DNA from: Tropicimonas isoalkanivorans
Lineage (GTDB): Bacteria; Pseudomonadota; Alphaproteobacteria; Rhodobacterales; Rhodobacteraceae
NCBI RefSeq assembly: GCF_900112335.1
Contig: NZ_FOLG01000014.1
Location: 62,001 to 126,000 of the forward strand
DNA length: 64,000 nucleotides
Direction: 5' to 3'
How positions within the stretch are numbered: the first letter of the stretch is position 1; every line of letters begins with the position of its first letter. Made by a program: the position numbers and the translations under genes. The notes beneath the pieces were generated by a model. That model was not told the origin of the DNA. It did no database searches and saw nothing but the letters and a program-made list of their open reading frames with translations. Shown here piece by piece: positions 1 to 9,130 of the stretch.

Positions 1-1
1 C

Positions 2-595
2 GCGGAATTCCTCACCGCACCGGGCGCGCCACAGCGGTTCTGGTGCGGACCGGACGATCCCGACCCCGTACTGGTCCAGATCGGAGCGGTGGCGCTGAAC
101 CTCACCGGGACCATCGGCCCGGCAGAGACATTCCAATGCGTCGTGATCCCGCGTGACCGGCACGGCGCGCCGTACGCACTCAGTGAGTTCTTCACCCGGC
201 TGACGGGAATCACCTCCGACCGGGTCGCCGAAGAGGGCCTGGAGCTGCCAGAGGCTCTGTCGCGGTTCGATGCCTTCACCCAGGGTGCACCGATCTGGGC
301 CTGGGGGACCGACGAACTGAACGCCGTCGCGGTCAGCTGTTACCTGTCCGGCATCGCCGCGCCGATCCCCGCCACGCGCTTCGGCAACGCGCCGACGCTG
401 TTCAAGACCGCGGGGATTCCGGTGGAGGACATCCACAAACTGCGGTCGAACACGCTCTGCGACTATTTCGGCATCGATCAGCCCGAGGCGCGCGCCCATG
501 ACGCGTTATCCGACGCCACCGGAACGGCACTGGCACTGCCACATCTGCTTCGGCAGGGCCACCTGGGCGCGGACGATTTCGCCCTGCCTGCTTGA
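2..595 (+). CDS. DEDDh-type 3'-5' exonuclease, 5' part outside window
   Basis: The reading frame is open from the left edge to a TGA at 595, so the start lies upstream. The visible part ends with the H-x4-D box of DEDDh exonucleases (AHDALSDATGT), preceded by an acidic motif (WAWGTDEL), and an early QIGAVAL strand that resembles the start of the DnaQ-like fold; the first D-x-E motif must be outside the window. The family removes nucleotides from 3' ends of DNA or RNA. Which substrate this one uses cannot be told. A 55-bp gap separates it from the aminotransferase on the same strand. Confidence 0.75.
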   Translation, partial: AEFLTAPGAPQRFWCGPDDPDPVLVQIGAVALNLTGTIGPAETFQCVVIPRDRHGAPYALSEFFTRLTGITSDRVAEEGLELPEALSRFDAFTQGAPIWAWGTDELNAVAVSCYLSGIAAPIPATRFGNAPTLFKTAGIPVEDIHKLRSNTLCDYFGIDQPEARAHDALSDATGTALALPHLLRQGHLGADDFALPA

Positions 596-650
596 CCTTT
601 CATTCGCCGCAGCCCTTAAAAGCGGGCAACACACGACAGGAGACAAGACC

Positions 651-1511
651 ATGAGCCGGATCGTCTATGTGAACGGAGAGTACCTCCCGGAGGAGGAGGC
701 GACGGTTTCGGTCTTTGACCGCGGGTTTCTGTTCGCGGACGGTGTGTACGAAGTGACATCGGTTCTGGGTGGCAAGCTCATCGACTTCGACGGGCACTTC
801 CAGCGGCTGAAGCGCTCGCTGGCCGAGCTCGACATGCCGGCGCCGGCGGCCATGGACGACCTCTTGGAGATCCACCGCGAGCTGGTGGCGCGCAACGAGA
901 TCGAGGACGGGCTGGTCTACCTGCAGGTCACGCGCGGGGCGCCGGCGGACCGCGATTTCGCCTATCCCGGCGAAGACGTTGCGCCCACGCTGGTGCTTTT
1001 CACCCAGTCCAAGCCCGGTCTGGCCGACAGTCCGGCCGCGCGGGCGGGGATCAAGGTGATTTCCATCGACGACATTCGCTGGGGCCGGCGGGACATCAAG
1101 ACGGTGCAACTCCTCTATCCCTCCATGGGCAAGATGATGGCCAAGAAGGCGGGCGCAGACGATGCCTGGATGGTCGAGGATGGGTTCGTGACTGAGGGGA
1201 CGTCGAACAACGCCTATATCGTCAAAGGCAAAAAGATCATCACCCGGAACCTCGGCAACGAGATCCTGCACGGGATAACCCGCGCCGCCGTGCTCCGGTT
1301 CGCTCGCGAAGCGCAGATGGAGGTGGAGGAACGCCCCTTCACCATCGAGGAAGCGAAGGGGGCCGACGAAGCGTTCTTCACCTCGGCCTCGGCCTTCGTC
1401 ATGCCGGTTGTGAGCATCGACGGTGTCATGCTGGGAGACGGCACGCCCGGACAGCTGACCAAGCGCCTGCGGGAAATCTATCTCGACGAGAGCCGCAAGA
1501 CCGCGAGCTGA
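651..1511 (+). CDS. dat: D-amino-acid aminotransferase (PLP fold type IV)
   Basis: This 286-residue protein matches class-IV PLP aminotransferases of the D-alanine transaminase type: the N-terminal DRGFLFADGVYEV block, the PLP lysine in RRDIKTVQLL (K150), and the cofactor-clamping Glu in VTEGTSNNAY (E182). The reaction exchanges amino groups between D-alanine and 2-oxo acids such as 2-oxoglutarate, feeding D-Glu/D-Ala for peptidoglycan. The ATG at 651 is chosen because a GGAGA ribosome binding site precedes it and family members start here; an upstream in-frame ATG would only add a non-conserved segment overlapping the exonuclease. A branched-chain aminotransferase or ADC lyase is a less likely alternative. 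Confidence 0.85.
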   Translation: MSRIVYVNGEYLPEEEATVSVFDRGFLFADGVYEVTSVLGGKLIDFDGHFQRLKRSLAELDMPAPAAMDDLLEIHRELVARNEIEDGLVYLQVTRGAPADRDFAYPGEDVAPTLVLFTQSKPGLADSPAARAGIKVISIDDIRWGRRDIKTVQLLYPSMGKMMAKKAGADDAWMVEDGFVTEGTSNNAYIVKGKKIITRNLGNEILHGITRAAVLRFAREAQMEVEERPFTIEEAKGADEAFFTSASAFVMPVVSIDGVMLGDGTPGQLTKRLREIYLDESRKTAS

Positions 1512-1519
1512 CGCTCGCC

Positions 1520-1915
1520 TCAGGGCTGGTAGGTGTAGGTCAGGCAGCCGCTTCCGCCGTCAAAATCGGTGACCTGCGGGCGGCGGATCCGGTCGGGCAA
1601 CTCGAAGTCGGCACAGACGCGAAAAGCGCGGTCGGACAGGCGCTCGTATCTGTAGGGCGCGCCGGTAAACGGGTCCGCCAGGCGCAGGTCGCTCGGCGCG
1701 CCGATCATGCTGTCGAGCGCCTCCGGCAGGGTGCCCGATTCGGCATTTGCAGCCGCGCGGACCGTGGTCGCCACATCCCGCAGATCCGAGAGCCGCGTTC
1801 GGTCGCGCTCCTCCATGCGGCCGGTTTCGGGACCGCCGGTGATGCGCACCCCGAGCACGATCAGCAGAACGACGAGCAGCGCGAGGGAGAGGCGGGCGAG
1901 GGTGTCAGGGCGCAT
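1520..1915 (-). CDS. small single-pass membrane protein, unknown
   Basis: A 131-residue protein with one N-terminal membrane anchor (about residues 9-26, LSLALLVVLLIVLGVRI) and a soluble, probably periplasmic, region ending in a two-cysteine C-terminal section (FRVCADF ... GSGCLTYTY). The chosen ATG overlaps the end of the upstream membrane-protein gene by 11 bp, which indicates translational coupling; a longer version would only add an arginine-rich tail. The soluble part looks like other short proteins that carry a pilin-like hydrophobic start, but I do not recognise a family. Function unknown; presumably works with its partner gene. Confidence 0.65.
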   Translation of the reverse strand: MRPDTLARLSLALLVVLLIVLGVRITGGPETGRMEERDRTRLSDLRDVATTVRAAANAESGTLPEALDSMIGAPSDLRLADPFTGAPYRYERLSDRAFRVCADFELPDRIRRPQVTDFDGGSGCLTYTYQP

Positions 1916-2540
1916 CCTCGGTCTCCGACGTGACGCCCCGCAGATACAGCAGCACGAGCCCGGCCGTCGCGGCGACAAGGGCGGTCTTGGCCACGAAGCG
2001 GCTCGTCAGGTCTCCGTTCAATAGCGCGAAGATCAGTGCCACGGTGTCCCCCAGCAGCACGATCACGGCGAGGAACAACGTGATGTAGCCGAACCACTTG
2101 CGCACCGCGGAGCGGCGGCGGCTGCGGTCGGCCTGCGCGCCGGTCTCGACCCGCTGGCTTATGACGAGAAAGACCGGGAAGAACACGACGAGATATGCGA
2201 TGGACCAGCGCATCGAGGTCAGGCTTCGAGTGCCGTCGCCATCCGTCACGTCAGGGAGCCAACGGTCGATGAGGTCGAAGCCAAGGATCGTGACGTTGAC
2301 GCAAACGACGAGGAGTGCGGCAAACAGCAGGCCGTAGACGAAGGCCTCCCGCGCGGAAACAACCGTGCGCGGTCGGGGGACGGGCGGCACGAAAGCGCTG
2401 TCGGCCCAGGCGTGAAGGGCCGTGTCGATCTCGCTTTCGCTCCAGCCCGCCGTGCGGAGTTCGGCTGCGATGGTCTGCCTGTCATGCCCCGAGGCCAGGG
2501 CCGTTCCGACGAATTCGGAAAGCTGGTCCGATGCGCGCAC
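1905..2540 (-). CDS. DUF5671-type multi-pass membrane protein
   Basis: A 211-residue protein. Residues 1-47 form a small predicted helical region (FVGTALASGHDRQTIAAEL, GWSESEIDTALHAW) like a UBA/helical linker, followed by four hydrophobic segments at about 66-92, 112-130, 150-174 and 186-202. The arrangement fits DUF5671 inner-membrane proteins, whose role is unknown. It is the first gene of a two-gene operon with the overlapping single-pass protein. No catalytic motif can be seen. Confidence 0.65.
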   Translation of the reverse strand: MRASDQLSEFVGTALASGHDRQTIAAELRTAGWSESEIDTALHAWADSAFVPPVPRPRTVVSAREAFVYGLLFAALLVVCVNVTILGFDLIDRWLPDVTDGDGTRSLTSMRWSIAYLVVFFPVFLVISQRVETGAQADRSRRRSAVRKWFGYITLFLAVIVLLGDTVALIFALLNGDLTSRFVAKTALVAATAGLVLLYLRGVTSETEDAP

Positions 2541-2613
2541 CTTGCCGCCTCCCCAGTGTTATCATGCCGCTAGATAGGCACGGCACGCCGCACCGCAACC
2601 CCCGGTGCCGGGG

Positions 2614-2934
2614 TCAGACGGTGTCGCGCGGGCCGACGTTTTCGCGAAATGCCTTCTCGAACTCGGCCTGTTTCTCGGCGCTGCTTTCCCCCTGATAGCG
2701 GTCCTTCCACGCGTCATAGGGCATTCCGTAGAAAACCTCCCGGCTCTCGGCCTTGTCCATCTCGATGCCGCGTTCGGCCGCGGCTTCCTGGTACCAGCGG
2801 GACAGGCAGTTCCGGCAGAATCCGGCGAGCGTCATCAGGTCGATGTTCTGTACGTCCGGGCGATCCGTCAGCAGGTGTTCACGCAGGCGGCGGAACGTGG
2901 CGGCCTCGATTTCCGTCCGGGTCTGGTCATCCAT
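2614..2934 (-). CDS. DUF1244 family protein
   Basis: A 106-residue all-helical protein of the DUF1244 family, with the typical NIDLMTLAGFCRNCLSRWY block containing two cysteines and the VFYGMPYDAWKDRYQ block. The family is conserved in alpha- and gammaproteobacteria and has no established function. ATG 2934 is preferred over a GTG two codons upstream because the GGGAG site is then 7 nt away. It sits 27 bp downstream of the N-formylglutamate amidohydrolase-like gene on the same strand, so the two are probably cotranscribed. Confidence 0.85.
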   Translation of the reverse strand: MDDQTRTEIEAATFRRLREHLLTDRPDVQNIDLMTLAGFCRNCLSRWYQEAAAERGIEMDKAESREVFYGMPYDAWKDRYQGESSAEKQAEFEKAFRENVGPRDTV

Positions 2935-2961
2935 CGTCACTCTCTCCCTTTGTGTGGACTG

Positions 2962-3705
2962 TCAGGCGTTGCAGTCGGTGAGCGCGCCTTGCAGCAGCGG
3001 TGCGATGCGCCGGCCCCACGCTTTCTGTTGCTCGACAGTTTCGATCAGGTCCTGCCGGACTTCCAGCAGGACATGGGGCCGATCGTGCCCGAGCGCATGA
3101 CGGTCGATCGAATCACCGGGCTGATGGCCGGCATAGGGCTCGTTGTCGCCGACGCAGATGTCCGGCTCCCCCTCCAGCCGCGCAATCAGCGCCAGCGAGA
3201 GCGCGTTCTGCGGCGGCGAATGCAGAATCGCGACGTGCCACGGGCGGGGCGGGCGCCCGCGCAGTTGCGGCGTGAAGGAGTGCACCGCCAGAATCACCCG
3301 GTCGCTCCGGCCGGCTGCGATGCGCCCGAGTTCGGCATGGTAGGGGCGGTAGCACAGCTCCTTGCGCCGTTCGATTTCGGCGCAATCCGCATGCCGGTTC
3401 CCCGGAATGATCGTCCCGTCGTAAAGTTTCATCAGCAGCGTCGGGTCGTCTTCGCCCCGGTTGGGGTCGATCACCAGCCGCGAAAAGTTCGACGTGATGA
3501 GCGGCGCCGACAGCGCGTCCGCGATCGTATGGGCCACGCCCGCGGCGCCGGGGTCGTAGGCGATGTGCCGCGACATCTCGGATTGCGGCAGGCCGAGCGT
3601 GCCGCCGTTGATTTGCGGCGGGACGGTATTGGTTGCATGATCGCAGGTGACGAGCCAGCGGCTGTCGCGATCCTCTCCGGCGGTATGAAAGGCGTGATAT
3701 GTCAT
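2962..3705 (-). CDS. N-formylglutamate amidohydrolase family protein
   Basis: A 247-residue protein with the family landmarks: the metal-ligand region VTCDHATNTVP near the N-terminus, SRLVIDPNRGEDD in the middle, YRPYHAEL, and AVHSFTPQLRG. The best-known member hydrolyses N-formyl-L-glutamate to formate and glutamate in histidine breakdown (HutG), but many homologues, including this one, sit outside hut operons, so the substrate is uncertain. No other hut gene is in the window. It leads a two-gene unit with the DUF1244 gene and is divergent from pyk. Confidence 0.8.
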   Translation of the reverse strand: MTYHAFHTAGEDRDSRWLVTCDHATNTVPPQINGGTLGLPQSEMSRHIAYDPGAAGVAHTIADALSAPLITSNFSRLVIDPNRGEDDPTLLMKLYDGTIIPGNRHADCAEIERRKELCYRPYHAELGRIAAGRSDRVILAVHSFTPQLRGRPPRPWHVAILHSPPQNALSLALIARLEGEPDICVGDNEPYAGHQPGDSIDRHALGHDRPHVLLEVRQDLIETVEQQKAWGRRIAPLLQGALTDCNA

Positions 3706-3838
3706 AGGGGCGTGAAGTTTCGTTCGCCTGGGTGTAAGGCGTCAGAAGACAAAGGGCCAGAGCCCGGCGGGGTGGCGTTTTCACAAGTTTATCGCTAACG
3801 CTCGGCCAGGACCTCGCATCATACAGAAAGGTTGCCCC

Positions 3839-5287
3839 ATGAGACGGATGCGCAATGTGAAGATCGTGGCCACCCTTGGCCCCTCTTCGGACGATTACGA
3901 TACGATCCGGCGGTTGTTCGAGATCGGCGTGGACGTCTTTCGGCTCAACATGAGCCACGGCAGCCAGGAAGAGATTCGCGAGCGCCACACGATCATTCGA
4001 CAGATCGAGCAGGAACTGGGCCGGCCGATCGCGATCCTGGCCGACCTTCAGGGGCCGAAACTTCGCGTGGGGGTGTTCGCAGGCGATTCCGAGGAACTGG
4101 TCGAAGGGGCGACCTTCCGGATGGACCTGGACGAAGCCGAAGGCGATGCCAGCCGGGTCCGCCTGCCGCACCCGGAGATTTTTGCCGCCCTGCAACCGGG
4201 CGCCACGCTGCTCGTCAACGACGGCAAGATTCGTCTCCGTGTCGAGAAATGCGGCGAGGACTTCGCCGACTGCATCGTCGTGACCGGCGGCACCATCTCC
4301 AACCGCAAGGGCGTCAACGTGCCCGATGTCGTCCTCCCGCTGGCCGCGCTGTCGGGCAAGGACAAGTCCGACCTGGAGTTCGTCTGCGAGCTTGGCGTCG
4401 ACTGGGTGGCGTTGTCTTTTGTCCAGCGTCCCGAGGACGTGCTCCAGACGAAGGAACTGGTGGCCGGTCGGGCGGCTGTTCTCTCCAAGATCGAAAAGCC
4501 TGCCGCGGTCGAGGCGTTCGACGAAATCCTCGCTGTTTCCGACGGGATCATGGTGGCTCGGGGCGACCTGGGCGTGGAACTGCCCGTGCAAGCGGTGCCC
4601 CCGATCCAGAAGCGCCTGATTCGCGGGGCGCGTGCCGCGGCCAAGCCGGTGATCGTCGCCACGCAGATGCTGGAATCGATGATCGAAAGCCCGATGCCCA
4701 CCCGCGCGGAGGTCTCCGACGTCGCGAACGCTATCTACGAGGGCGCCGACGCCGTGATGCTGAGCGCGGAATCGGCGGCTGGCGCCTATCCGCTCGAAGC
4801 AGTCCGCACGATGAACGCGGTCGCCGAGGAGGTGGAAAAGGGCGAGATGTATCGCAGCATCATCGAATCCGCCCGTGACGTGGAACGCAAGACGACAGCT
4901 GACAGCATCGTCGCCTCGGCCCGCGAAATCGCGGAAAACATGGGCGTTCGCGCAATCTGCTGCTTCACCCACTCCGGCACCACCGCGCTCAAGACCGCAC
5001 GCGAACGGCCTCGAGTGCCGATTCTCGCCCTGACACCTTTCACGGCGACCGCCCGCAGGCTGTGCCTGTCCTGGGGCGTGAACTGCTTCATGACCCACGG
5101 TGATGTGAGCCGGTTCAAGATGGCCGTGGTCTCCGCCGCCCGCGCCGCTCGCCAAGGACAGTTCGCGGATTCCAACGACACGGTCGTGGTGGTTGCGGGT
5201 GTTCCTTTCAACATTCCGGGATCAACCAACATCCTTCGTGTGGCGCCCTGCGATGAAAGGTTGATTTTTAATACAGATCCGGAATAA
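3839..5287 (+). CDS. pyk: pyruvate kinase
   Basis: A 482-residue pyruvate kinase, the usual length. It starts with KIVATLGPSS, has the substrate/Mg and K-binding motifs LNMSHG, ADLQGPKLRVG and LSFVQRPED, the catalytic-lysine region SKIEKPAAVEAFDEI and the MVARGDLGVELP and ATQMLESMI signatures, followed by the C-terminal allosteric domain. It converts PEP and ADP to pyruvate and ATP in the cytosol. ATG 3839 follows an AGAAAGG site. It is divergent from the amidohydrolase-like gene and is followed by a small membrane protein gene 33 bp on. Its reaction opposes the two PEP carboxykinases near 55-58 kb. Confidence 0.97.
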   Translation: MRRMRNVKIVATLGPSSDDYDTIRRLFEIGVDVFRLNMSHGSQEEIRERHTIIRQIEQELGRPIAILADLQGPKLRVGVFAGDSEELVEGATFRMDLDEAEGDASRVRLPHPEIFAALQPGATLLVNDGKIRLRVEKCGEDFADCIVVTGGTISNRKGVNVPDVVLPLAALSGKDKSDLEFVCELGVDWVALSFVQRPEDVLQTKELVAGRAAVLSKIEKPAAVEAFDEILAVSDGIMVARGDLGVELPVQAVPPIQKRLIRGARAAAKPVIVATQMLESMIESPMPTRAEVSDVANAIYEGADAVMLSAESAAGAYPLEAVRTMNAVAEEVEKGEMYRSIIESARDVERKTTADSIVASAREIAENMGVRAICCFTHSGTTALKTARERPRVPILALTPFTATARRLCLSWGVNCFMTHGDVSRFKMAVVSAARAARQGQFADSNDTVVVVAGVPFNIPGSTNILRVAPCDERLIFNTDPE

Positions 5288-5320
5288 TCGAACGAGGGGC
5301 GTATCGCGGAGGCAACTTTT

Positions 5321-5551
5321 GTGAACATCGACCCAGATCTCGTATTCGTCGTCGGGATCATCCTGGGTGCCGCTGCATTTCCAGCCCTTCTCAATTCCTT
5401 TACTCACGGGCGAGCACCCAAGGTGACGGCGCTGCTTTTCTTGGCGTCGTTCTCGATGATTACCTACTCTGTCGTCCAACGTCCGTCCGGTTACGCTGTC
5501 GCGGAGCTGCCGGGCGTCTTCAAACGCGTCTTGACCCACACGGTGAACTGA
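5321..5551 (+). CDS. small two-helix membrane protein downstream of pyk
   Basis: A 76-residue protein with two hydrophobic segments (about 7-24 and 36-53) and a polar C-terminal tail (LPGVFKRVLTHTVN). It begins with GTG after a GGAGG site at 5309-5313. The short gap after pyk and the rho-independent terminator straight after its stop codon show that it is the last gene of the pyk transcript. No known family or function is recognised; proteins of this look follow pyk in related genomes as far as I recall. Confidence 0.7.
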   Translation: MNIDPDLVFVVGIILGAAAFPALLNSFTHGRAPKVTALLFLASFSMITYSVVQRPSGYAVAELPGVFKRVLTHTVN

Positions 5552-5559
5552 CCGCCAGC

Positions 5560-5583
5560 GGCGCCCCTCCGGGCGCCGTTTTT
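5560..5583 (+). terminator. rho-independent terminator after pyk operon
   Basis: A perfect 7-bp GC stem (GGCGCCC/GGGCGCC) with a CTCC loop is followed by G and five Ts, 8 bp after the stop codon of the small membrane protein gene. Confidence 0.9.
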
Positions 5584-5695
5584 CCCTTGCCAGTCGTGGC
5601 AACTGTGCCTATACGCGCGGCTTCAACCGTTGCGGCGGGCCAGATGTGGCATGCCTGCCCCAGCGACGCGACCGATCCAGTAAGGGAGCTGTCAA

Positions 5696-5896
5696 ATGCC
5701 CAAGATGAAGACGAAATCCGGTGCGAAGAAACGGTTCAAGGTAACCGCCACCGGCAAGATCAAATCCGCCCAGGCCGGCAAGCGCCACGGAATGATCAAG
5801 CGTTCCAACAAGTTCATTCGCGACGCTCGCGGTACCATGGTCCTCTCCGAGGCCGATACCAAGATCGTCAAGAAATACATGCCCTACGCGCGCTGA
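5696..5896 (+). CDS. rpmI: 50S ribosomal protein L35 (bL35)
   Basis: A 66-residue, very basic protein beginning [20 protein letters not shown], the diagnostic L35 start, and containing [11 protein letters not shown]. It binds 23S rRNA in the large subunit. An AGGGAGCTG ribosome binding site precedes ATG 5696. It is followed 14 bp later by rplT, the standard pair; infC, which often precedes them, is absent here. Confidence 0.98.
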   Translation: MPKMKTKSGAKKRFKVTATGKIKSAQAGKRHGMIKRSNKFIRDARGTMVLSEADTKIVKKYMPYAR

Positions 5897-5910
5897 AGGA
5901 GGCTTGAGAA

Positions 5911-6273
5911 ATGTCCCGAGTCAAAGGCGGAACCGTCACCCACGCCCGGCACAAGAAGGTCATCAAGGCCGCGAAAGGCTACTATGGCCGCCGGTCCACG
6001 AACTTCAAGACCGCGACGCAGGCGGTCGACAAGGCCAACCAGTACGCAACCCGCGACCGCAAGGCCCGCAAGCGCCAGTTCCGTGCGCTTTGGATCCAGC
6101 GAATCAACGCGGCCGTGCGGGAGCATGACGAGGCGCTGACCTATTCGCGTTTCATCAATGGCCTCGGCAAAGCCGGCATCGAAGTGGACCGCAAGGTCCT
6201 CGCCGACCTCGCCGTGCACGAACCCGAAGCGTTCGGCACCATCGTGGAGAAGGCGAAGGCCGCGCTGGCCTGA
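5911..6273 (+). CDS. rplT: 50S ribosomal protein L20 (bL20)
   Basis: A 120-residue basic protein with the L20 sequence [19 protein letters not shown] and the [15 protein letters not shown] and SRFINGL motifs. L20 binds 23S rRNA early in 50S assembly and in many bacteria also regulates its own operon; no leader structure was identified here. It is cotranscribed with rpmI and ends 24 bp before a strong terminator. Confidence 0.98.
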   Translation: MSRVKGGTVTHARHKKVIKAAKGYYGRRSTNFKTATQAVDKANQYATRDRKARKRQFRALWIQRINAAVREHDEALTYSRFINGLGKAGIEVDRKVLADLAVHEPEAFGTIVEKAKAALA

Positions 6274-6297
6274 CCTCTCTCACGATCGAAAATCGAC

Positions 6298-6331
6298 GCC
6301 CCGCCGGCTATCGCCGCGCGGGGCATTTTTT
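6298..6331 (+). terminator. rho-independent terminator after rpmI-rplT
   Basis: A 7-bp stem GCCCCGC/GCGGGGC encloses a 13-nt region and is followed by A and six Ts. It lies 24 bp after the rplT stop. Confidence 0.85.
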
Positions 6332-6477
6332 CTGCCCGCCTGAAGCCGCGAAGCCACTCGCCCCAGGCGGATGCTCGTTCGTACTCTCGGTGAGTGATGA
6401 ACCTCAGGACCTGCGCATCCCAGTAGGCCGGCCAGAGCTGTCATCGGGACGGCGGCCGCCCGTTCTGCTTCACGGGG

Positions 6478-7740
6478 TCAGTGCTCCGGCGTGGTCCACT
6501 CCGCCTCGGGCACATTGCGACGACGCAGGCGCACGGCCAGCCCCGCGGCGATCCCCACGCCGATGGCCACCGTAAGATCGGTGAGAACCGTCAGAACGAG
6601 CGTCAGGATCAGCAGAACCTTGTCGGCGGTGCGCTGGTTGAGATGACTGCGCCACTTGTGCGGCTCGGTCATGTTCCAGGCGGTCAGGCACAGCAGACCG
6701 GCCAGCGCGGGCATCGCGAGATACCCGGCAAGCGGCGCCGCGACCATCATGATCGCCAGGATCGTCAGGGCGTGCACGAGGCCCGCCACCGGCGTGCGCC
6801 CGCCTGCGCGGACGTTCGTGGCCGTGCGGGCGATGGCGCCGGTCGCGGGCAGGCCGCCGAACAGCGCCGAGCCGATATTCGCCCACCCCTGTGCAAAGAT
6901 CTCCGCGTGGGAGCGGTGCCGGCTGCCGACCATTCTGTCTGCGACCATCGCTGACAGCAGGGATTCCACGCCTGCCAGGAAGGCGATGACGAAGGCCGAC
7001 GGCAGGAGTTCCCGGATTCGCGACACATCCAGTGGCGGCAAATGCGGCATCGGCAGGCGGTCGGGCAGCGCCCCGAACCTGTCGCCGATCGTGTCCACCG
7101 GAAGGTTGAACCACGCCACTGCGGCAGACGTGGCCGCCACCGCGAGAATGAGTCCGGGAAACCGGGGAAAGAGGTTCCGCAACCCGATGACGAGCGCCAT
7201 GGTCGCAAGCCCAATGCCGAAGCTCCACGGGGCGAAGGTGTCCCGCGCCGCCCAGAGCGCCGGGATCTTCTCCACGAAGTCTGCAGGAACCGCGTCCATC
7301 GACAGGCCGAACAGGTCCTTGAGCTGGCTGGCCCCGATGATGATGGCAATGCCGATGGTAAAGCCGTCGATCACCGGCTCCGGCACGAAGGCAATGAGAT
7401 TGCCCGCCCGCAACGCCCCGGCGCCGAGCAGGATCAGCCCTGCCATGAACGTCGCCAGCACCAGTCCGTCGTAACCGTGCTGCGCGATGACCCCGTAGAC
7501 GACCACGATGAACGCGCCGGTCGGCCCACCGATCTGCACCCGGCTTCCGCCGAGCAGGGAAATGATGAACCCGCCCACTACGGCCGTCACCAGCCCGACG
7601 GCCGGCTCCGCCCCGGAGGCGATGGCGATTGCGAGGCTGAGCGGAATGGCGACCATCGCCACGGTCAGTCCTGCCAGCAGGTCTGCGAGGAACAGCGCGC
7701 GGCTGTACTCCCGGAGTGTCGTGAGAATCTTGGGCTTCAT
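6478..7740 (-). CDS. SulP family anion transporter without STAS domain
   Basis: A 420-residue integral membrane protein with 10-12 hydrophobic segments and SulP signatures: ADLLAGLTVAMVAIPLSLAIAIASG near the N-terminus, VQIGGPTGAFIVVV, GFTIGIAIIIGASQLKDLFGL, the NIGSALFGGLPATGAIARTA block and TAWNMTEPHKW. SulP proteins move sulfate, bicarbonate or other anions, usually with protons or sodium. The protein ends about 20 residues after its last hydrophobic segment, so the C-terminal cytosolic STAS domain of most members is missing. ATG 7740 is taken as start; a GTG two codons upstream is possible. It is divergent from pheS and alone in its unit. Confidence 0.9.
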   Translation of the reverse strand: MKPKILTTLREYSRALFLADLLAGLTVAMVAIPLSLAIAIASGAEPAVGLVTAVVGGFIISLLGGSRVQIGGPTGAFIVVVYGVIAQHGYDGLVLATFMAGLILLGAGALRAGNLIAFVPEPVIDGFTIGIAIIIGASQLKDLFGLSMDAVPADFVEKIPALWAARDTFAPWSFGIGLATMALVIGLRNLFPRFPGLILAVAATSAAVAWFNLPVDTIGDRFGALPDRLPMPHLPPLDVSRIRELLPSAFVIAFLAGVESLLSAMVADRMVGSRHRSHAEIFAQGWANIGSALFGGLPATGAIARTATNVRAGGRTPVAGLVHALTILAIMMVAAPLAGYLAMPALAGLLCLTAWNMTEPHKWRSHLNQRTADKVLLILTLVLTVLTDLTVAIGVGIAAGLAVRLRRRNVPEAEWTTPEH

Positions 7741-7901
7741 GGGCACGCTCTATCGGCTCGCTCCGGGAATGGACAAGCGGCATTCCGTCCCCGTGCCCTG
7801 CGCCCGCCACTTGCCATCGGGCGCGCATGTGATACCCACGCGCGCATCAATTGCGGCGCCGCATGTGTTCGGCGGGGCGTTCTGACGGACGGGAGCCAGC
7901 C

Positions 7902-8972
7902 ATGGAAGAGCTGAGGCAGAAATACATCGCGGCGATTGCCGAAGCCGCCGACGAAGGCGCGCTGGAGGCGCTTCGGGTTCAGGCCGTGGGCAAGAAGGGC
8001 GAAGTCAGCCTGAAGATGCGCGAACTGGGCAAGATGAGCCCGGAGGAACGCCAGGTCGCCGGCCCCGCGCTCAATGCGCTGAAGGACGAGATCAATTCCG
8101 CCCTGGCCGCGAAGAAGACCGCGCTCGCCGACGTGGCGCTGGAGGCGCGGCTCCGGGACGAATGGCTCGATGTGACGCTTCCCGCCCGGCCGGTGCGGCG
8201 CGGTACGATCCACCCCATCAGCCAGGTGACGGACGAAGTCACGGCAATCTTCGCGGACATGGGTTTCGCCGTCGCCGAAGGCCCGCAGGTCGAGGACGAC
8301 TGGCACAACTTCGACGCCCTGAACATCCCCGGCCACCACCCCGCACGCGCGGAGATGGACACGTTCTACATGGCCCGCGCCGAGGGCGACACACGCCCGC
8401 CGCATGTGCTGAGAACCCACACCTCGCCAGTGCAGATCCGGTCCATGATGAAGCACGGCGCGCCGATCCGGATCGTCTGCCCGGGCCGGGTCTATCGCTG
8501 CGACTACGACCAGACGCACACCCCGATGTTCCATCAGGTCGAAGGGCTGGCGATCGGCAAGGACATCTCCATGGCCAACCTGAAATGGGTGCTGGAGGAG
8601 TTCTTCACCGCTTTCTTCGGCACCGAGGTGCGCACCCGTTTCCGCGCCTCCCACTTCCCCTTCACCGAACCCTCGGCGGAGGTGGACATCCAGTGCTCGT
8701 GGGAGGGCGGCACCGTCAAGGTGGGCGAGGGCGACGACTGGTTGGAGGTGCTGGGCTCCGGCATGATCCACCCCAAGGTGCTCACGGCGGGCAACATCGA
8801 CCCGGTGGCCTGGCAGGGATTTGCCTTTGGCATCGGGATCGACCGGCTGGCGATGCTGAAATACGGCATCCCGGACCTGCGCGCCTTCTTCGACAGCGAC
8901 CTGCGCTGGCTCCGCCACTACGGCTTCGCGGCGCTGGACGTGCCCACCGTGCACGGCGGTCTGAGCCGCTAA
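7902..8972 (+). CDS. pheS: phenylalanyl-tRNA synthetase alpha subunit
   Basis: A 356-residue class-II synthetase subunit. The N-terminal coiled-coil arm (about 1-90) is followed by the catalytic core with motif 1 ([19 protein letters not shown]), motif 2 ([20 protein letters not shown]) and motif 3 ([18 protein letters not shown]). With PheT it forms the tetramer that charges tRNA-Phe. ATG 7902 follows a GGGAGC site; an upstream in-frame ATG would add residues that do not belong to the family. Unusually it is not followed directly by pheT. Confidence 0.98.
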   Translation: MEELRQKYIAAIAEAADEGALEALRVQAVGKKGEVSLKMRELGKMSPEERQVAGPALNALKDEINSALAAKKTALADVALEARLRDEWLDVTLPARPVRRGTIHPISQVTDEVTAIFADMGFAVAEGPQVEDDWHNFDALNIPGHHPARAEMDTFYMARAEGDTRPPHVLRTHTSPVQIRSMMKHGAPIRIVCPGRVYRCDYDQTHTPMFHQVEGLAIGKDISMANLKWVLEEFFTAFFGTEVRTRFRASHFPFTEPSAEVDIQCSWEGGTVKVGEGDDWLEVLGSGMIHPKVLTAGNIDPVAWQGFAFGIGIDRLAMLKYGIPDLRAFFDSDLRWLRHYGFAALDVPTVHGGLSR

Positions 8973-8978
8973 AGCAGC

Positions 8979-9006
8979 GCAAGGGCGGTGAGAGGTCCGC
9001 CCTTGC
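8979..9006 (+). terminator. hairpin after pheS, possible terminator
   Basis: A perfect 10-bp stem (GCAAGGGCGG/CCGCCCTTGC) with an 8-nt loop starts 6 bp after the pheS stop. There is no T run after it, so it may be a 3'-end stabiliser or an imperfect terminator. Confidence 0.5.
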
Positions 9007-9130
9007 TCGCCATTGGCACGTGTCGGCCACCGACACCGGCGTCCCGGAGCGAAACCCGCCGGGAGCCGGACAGCGAGGCTGGACCGCGTGCACGGCCGGC
9101 CCGGCGACGGCGGTTACCGCGCCGGAACAC

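Noticed and set aside
3113-5155. A 680-codon minus-strand open frame opposite pyk
   Set aside because: It joins antisense of pyk with an out-of-frame reading of the amidohydrolase-like gene; both real genes have family motifs.
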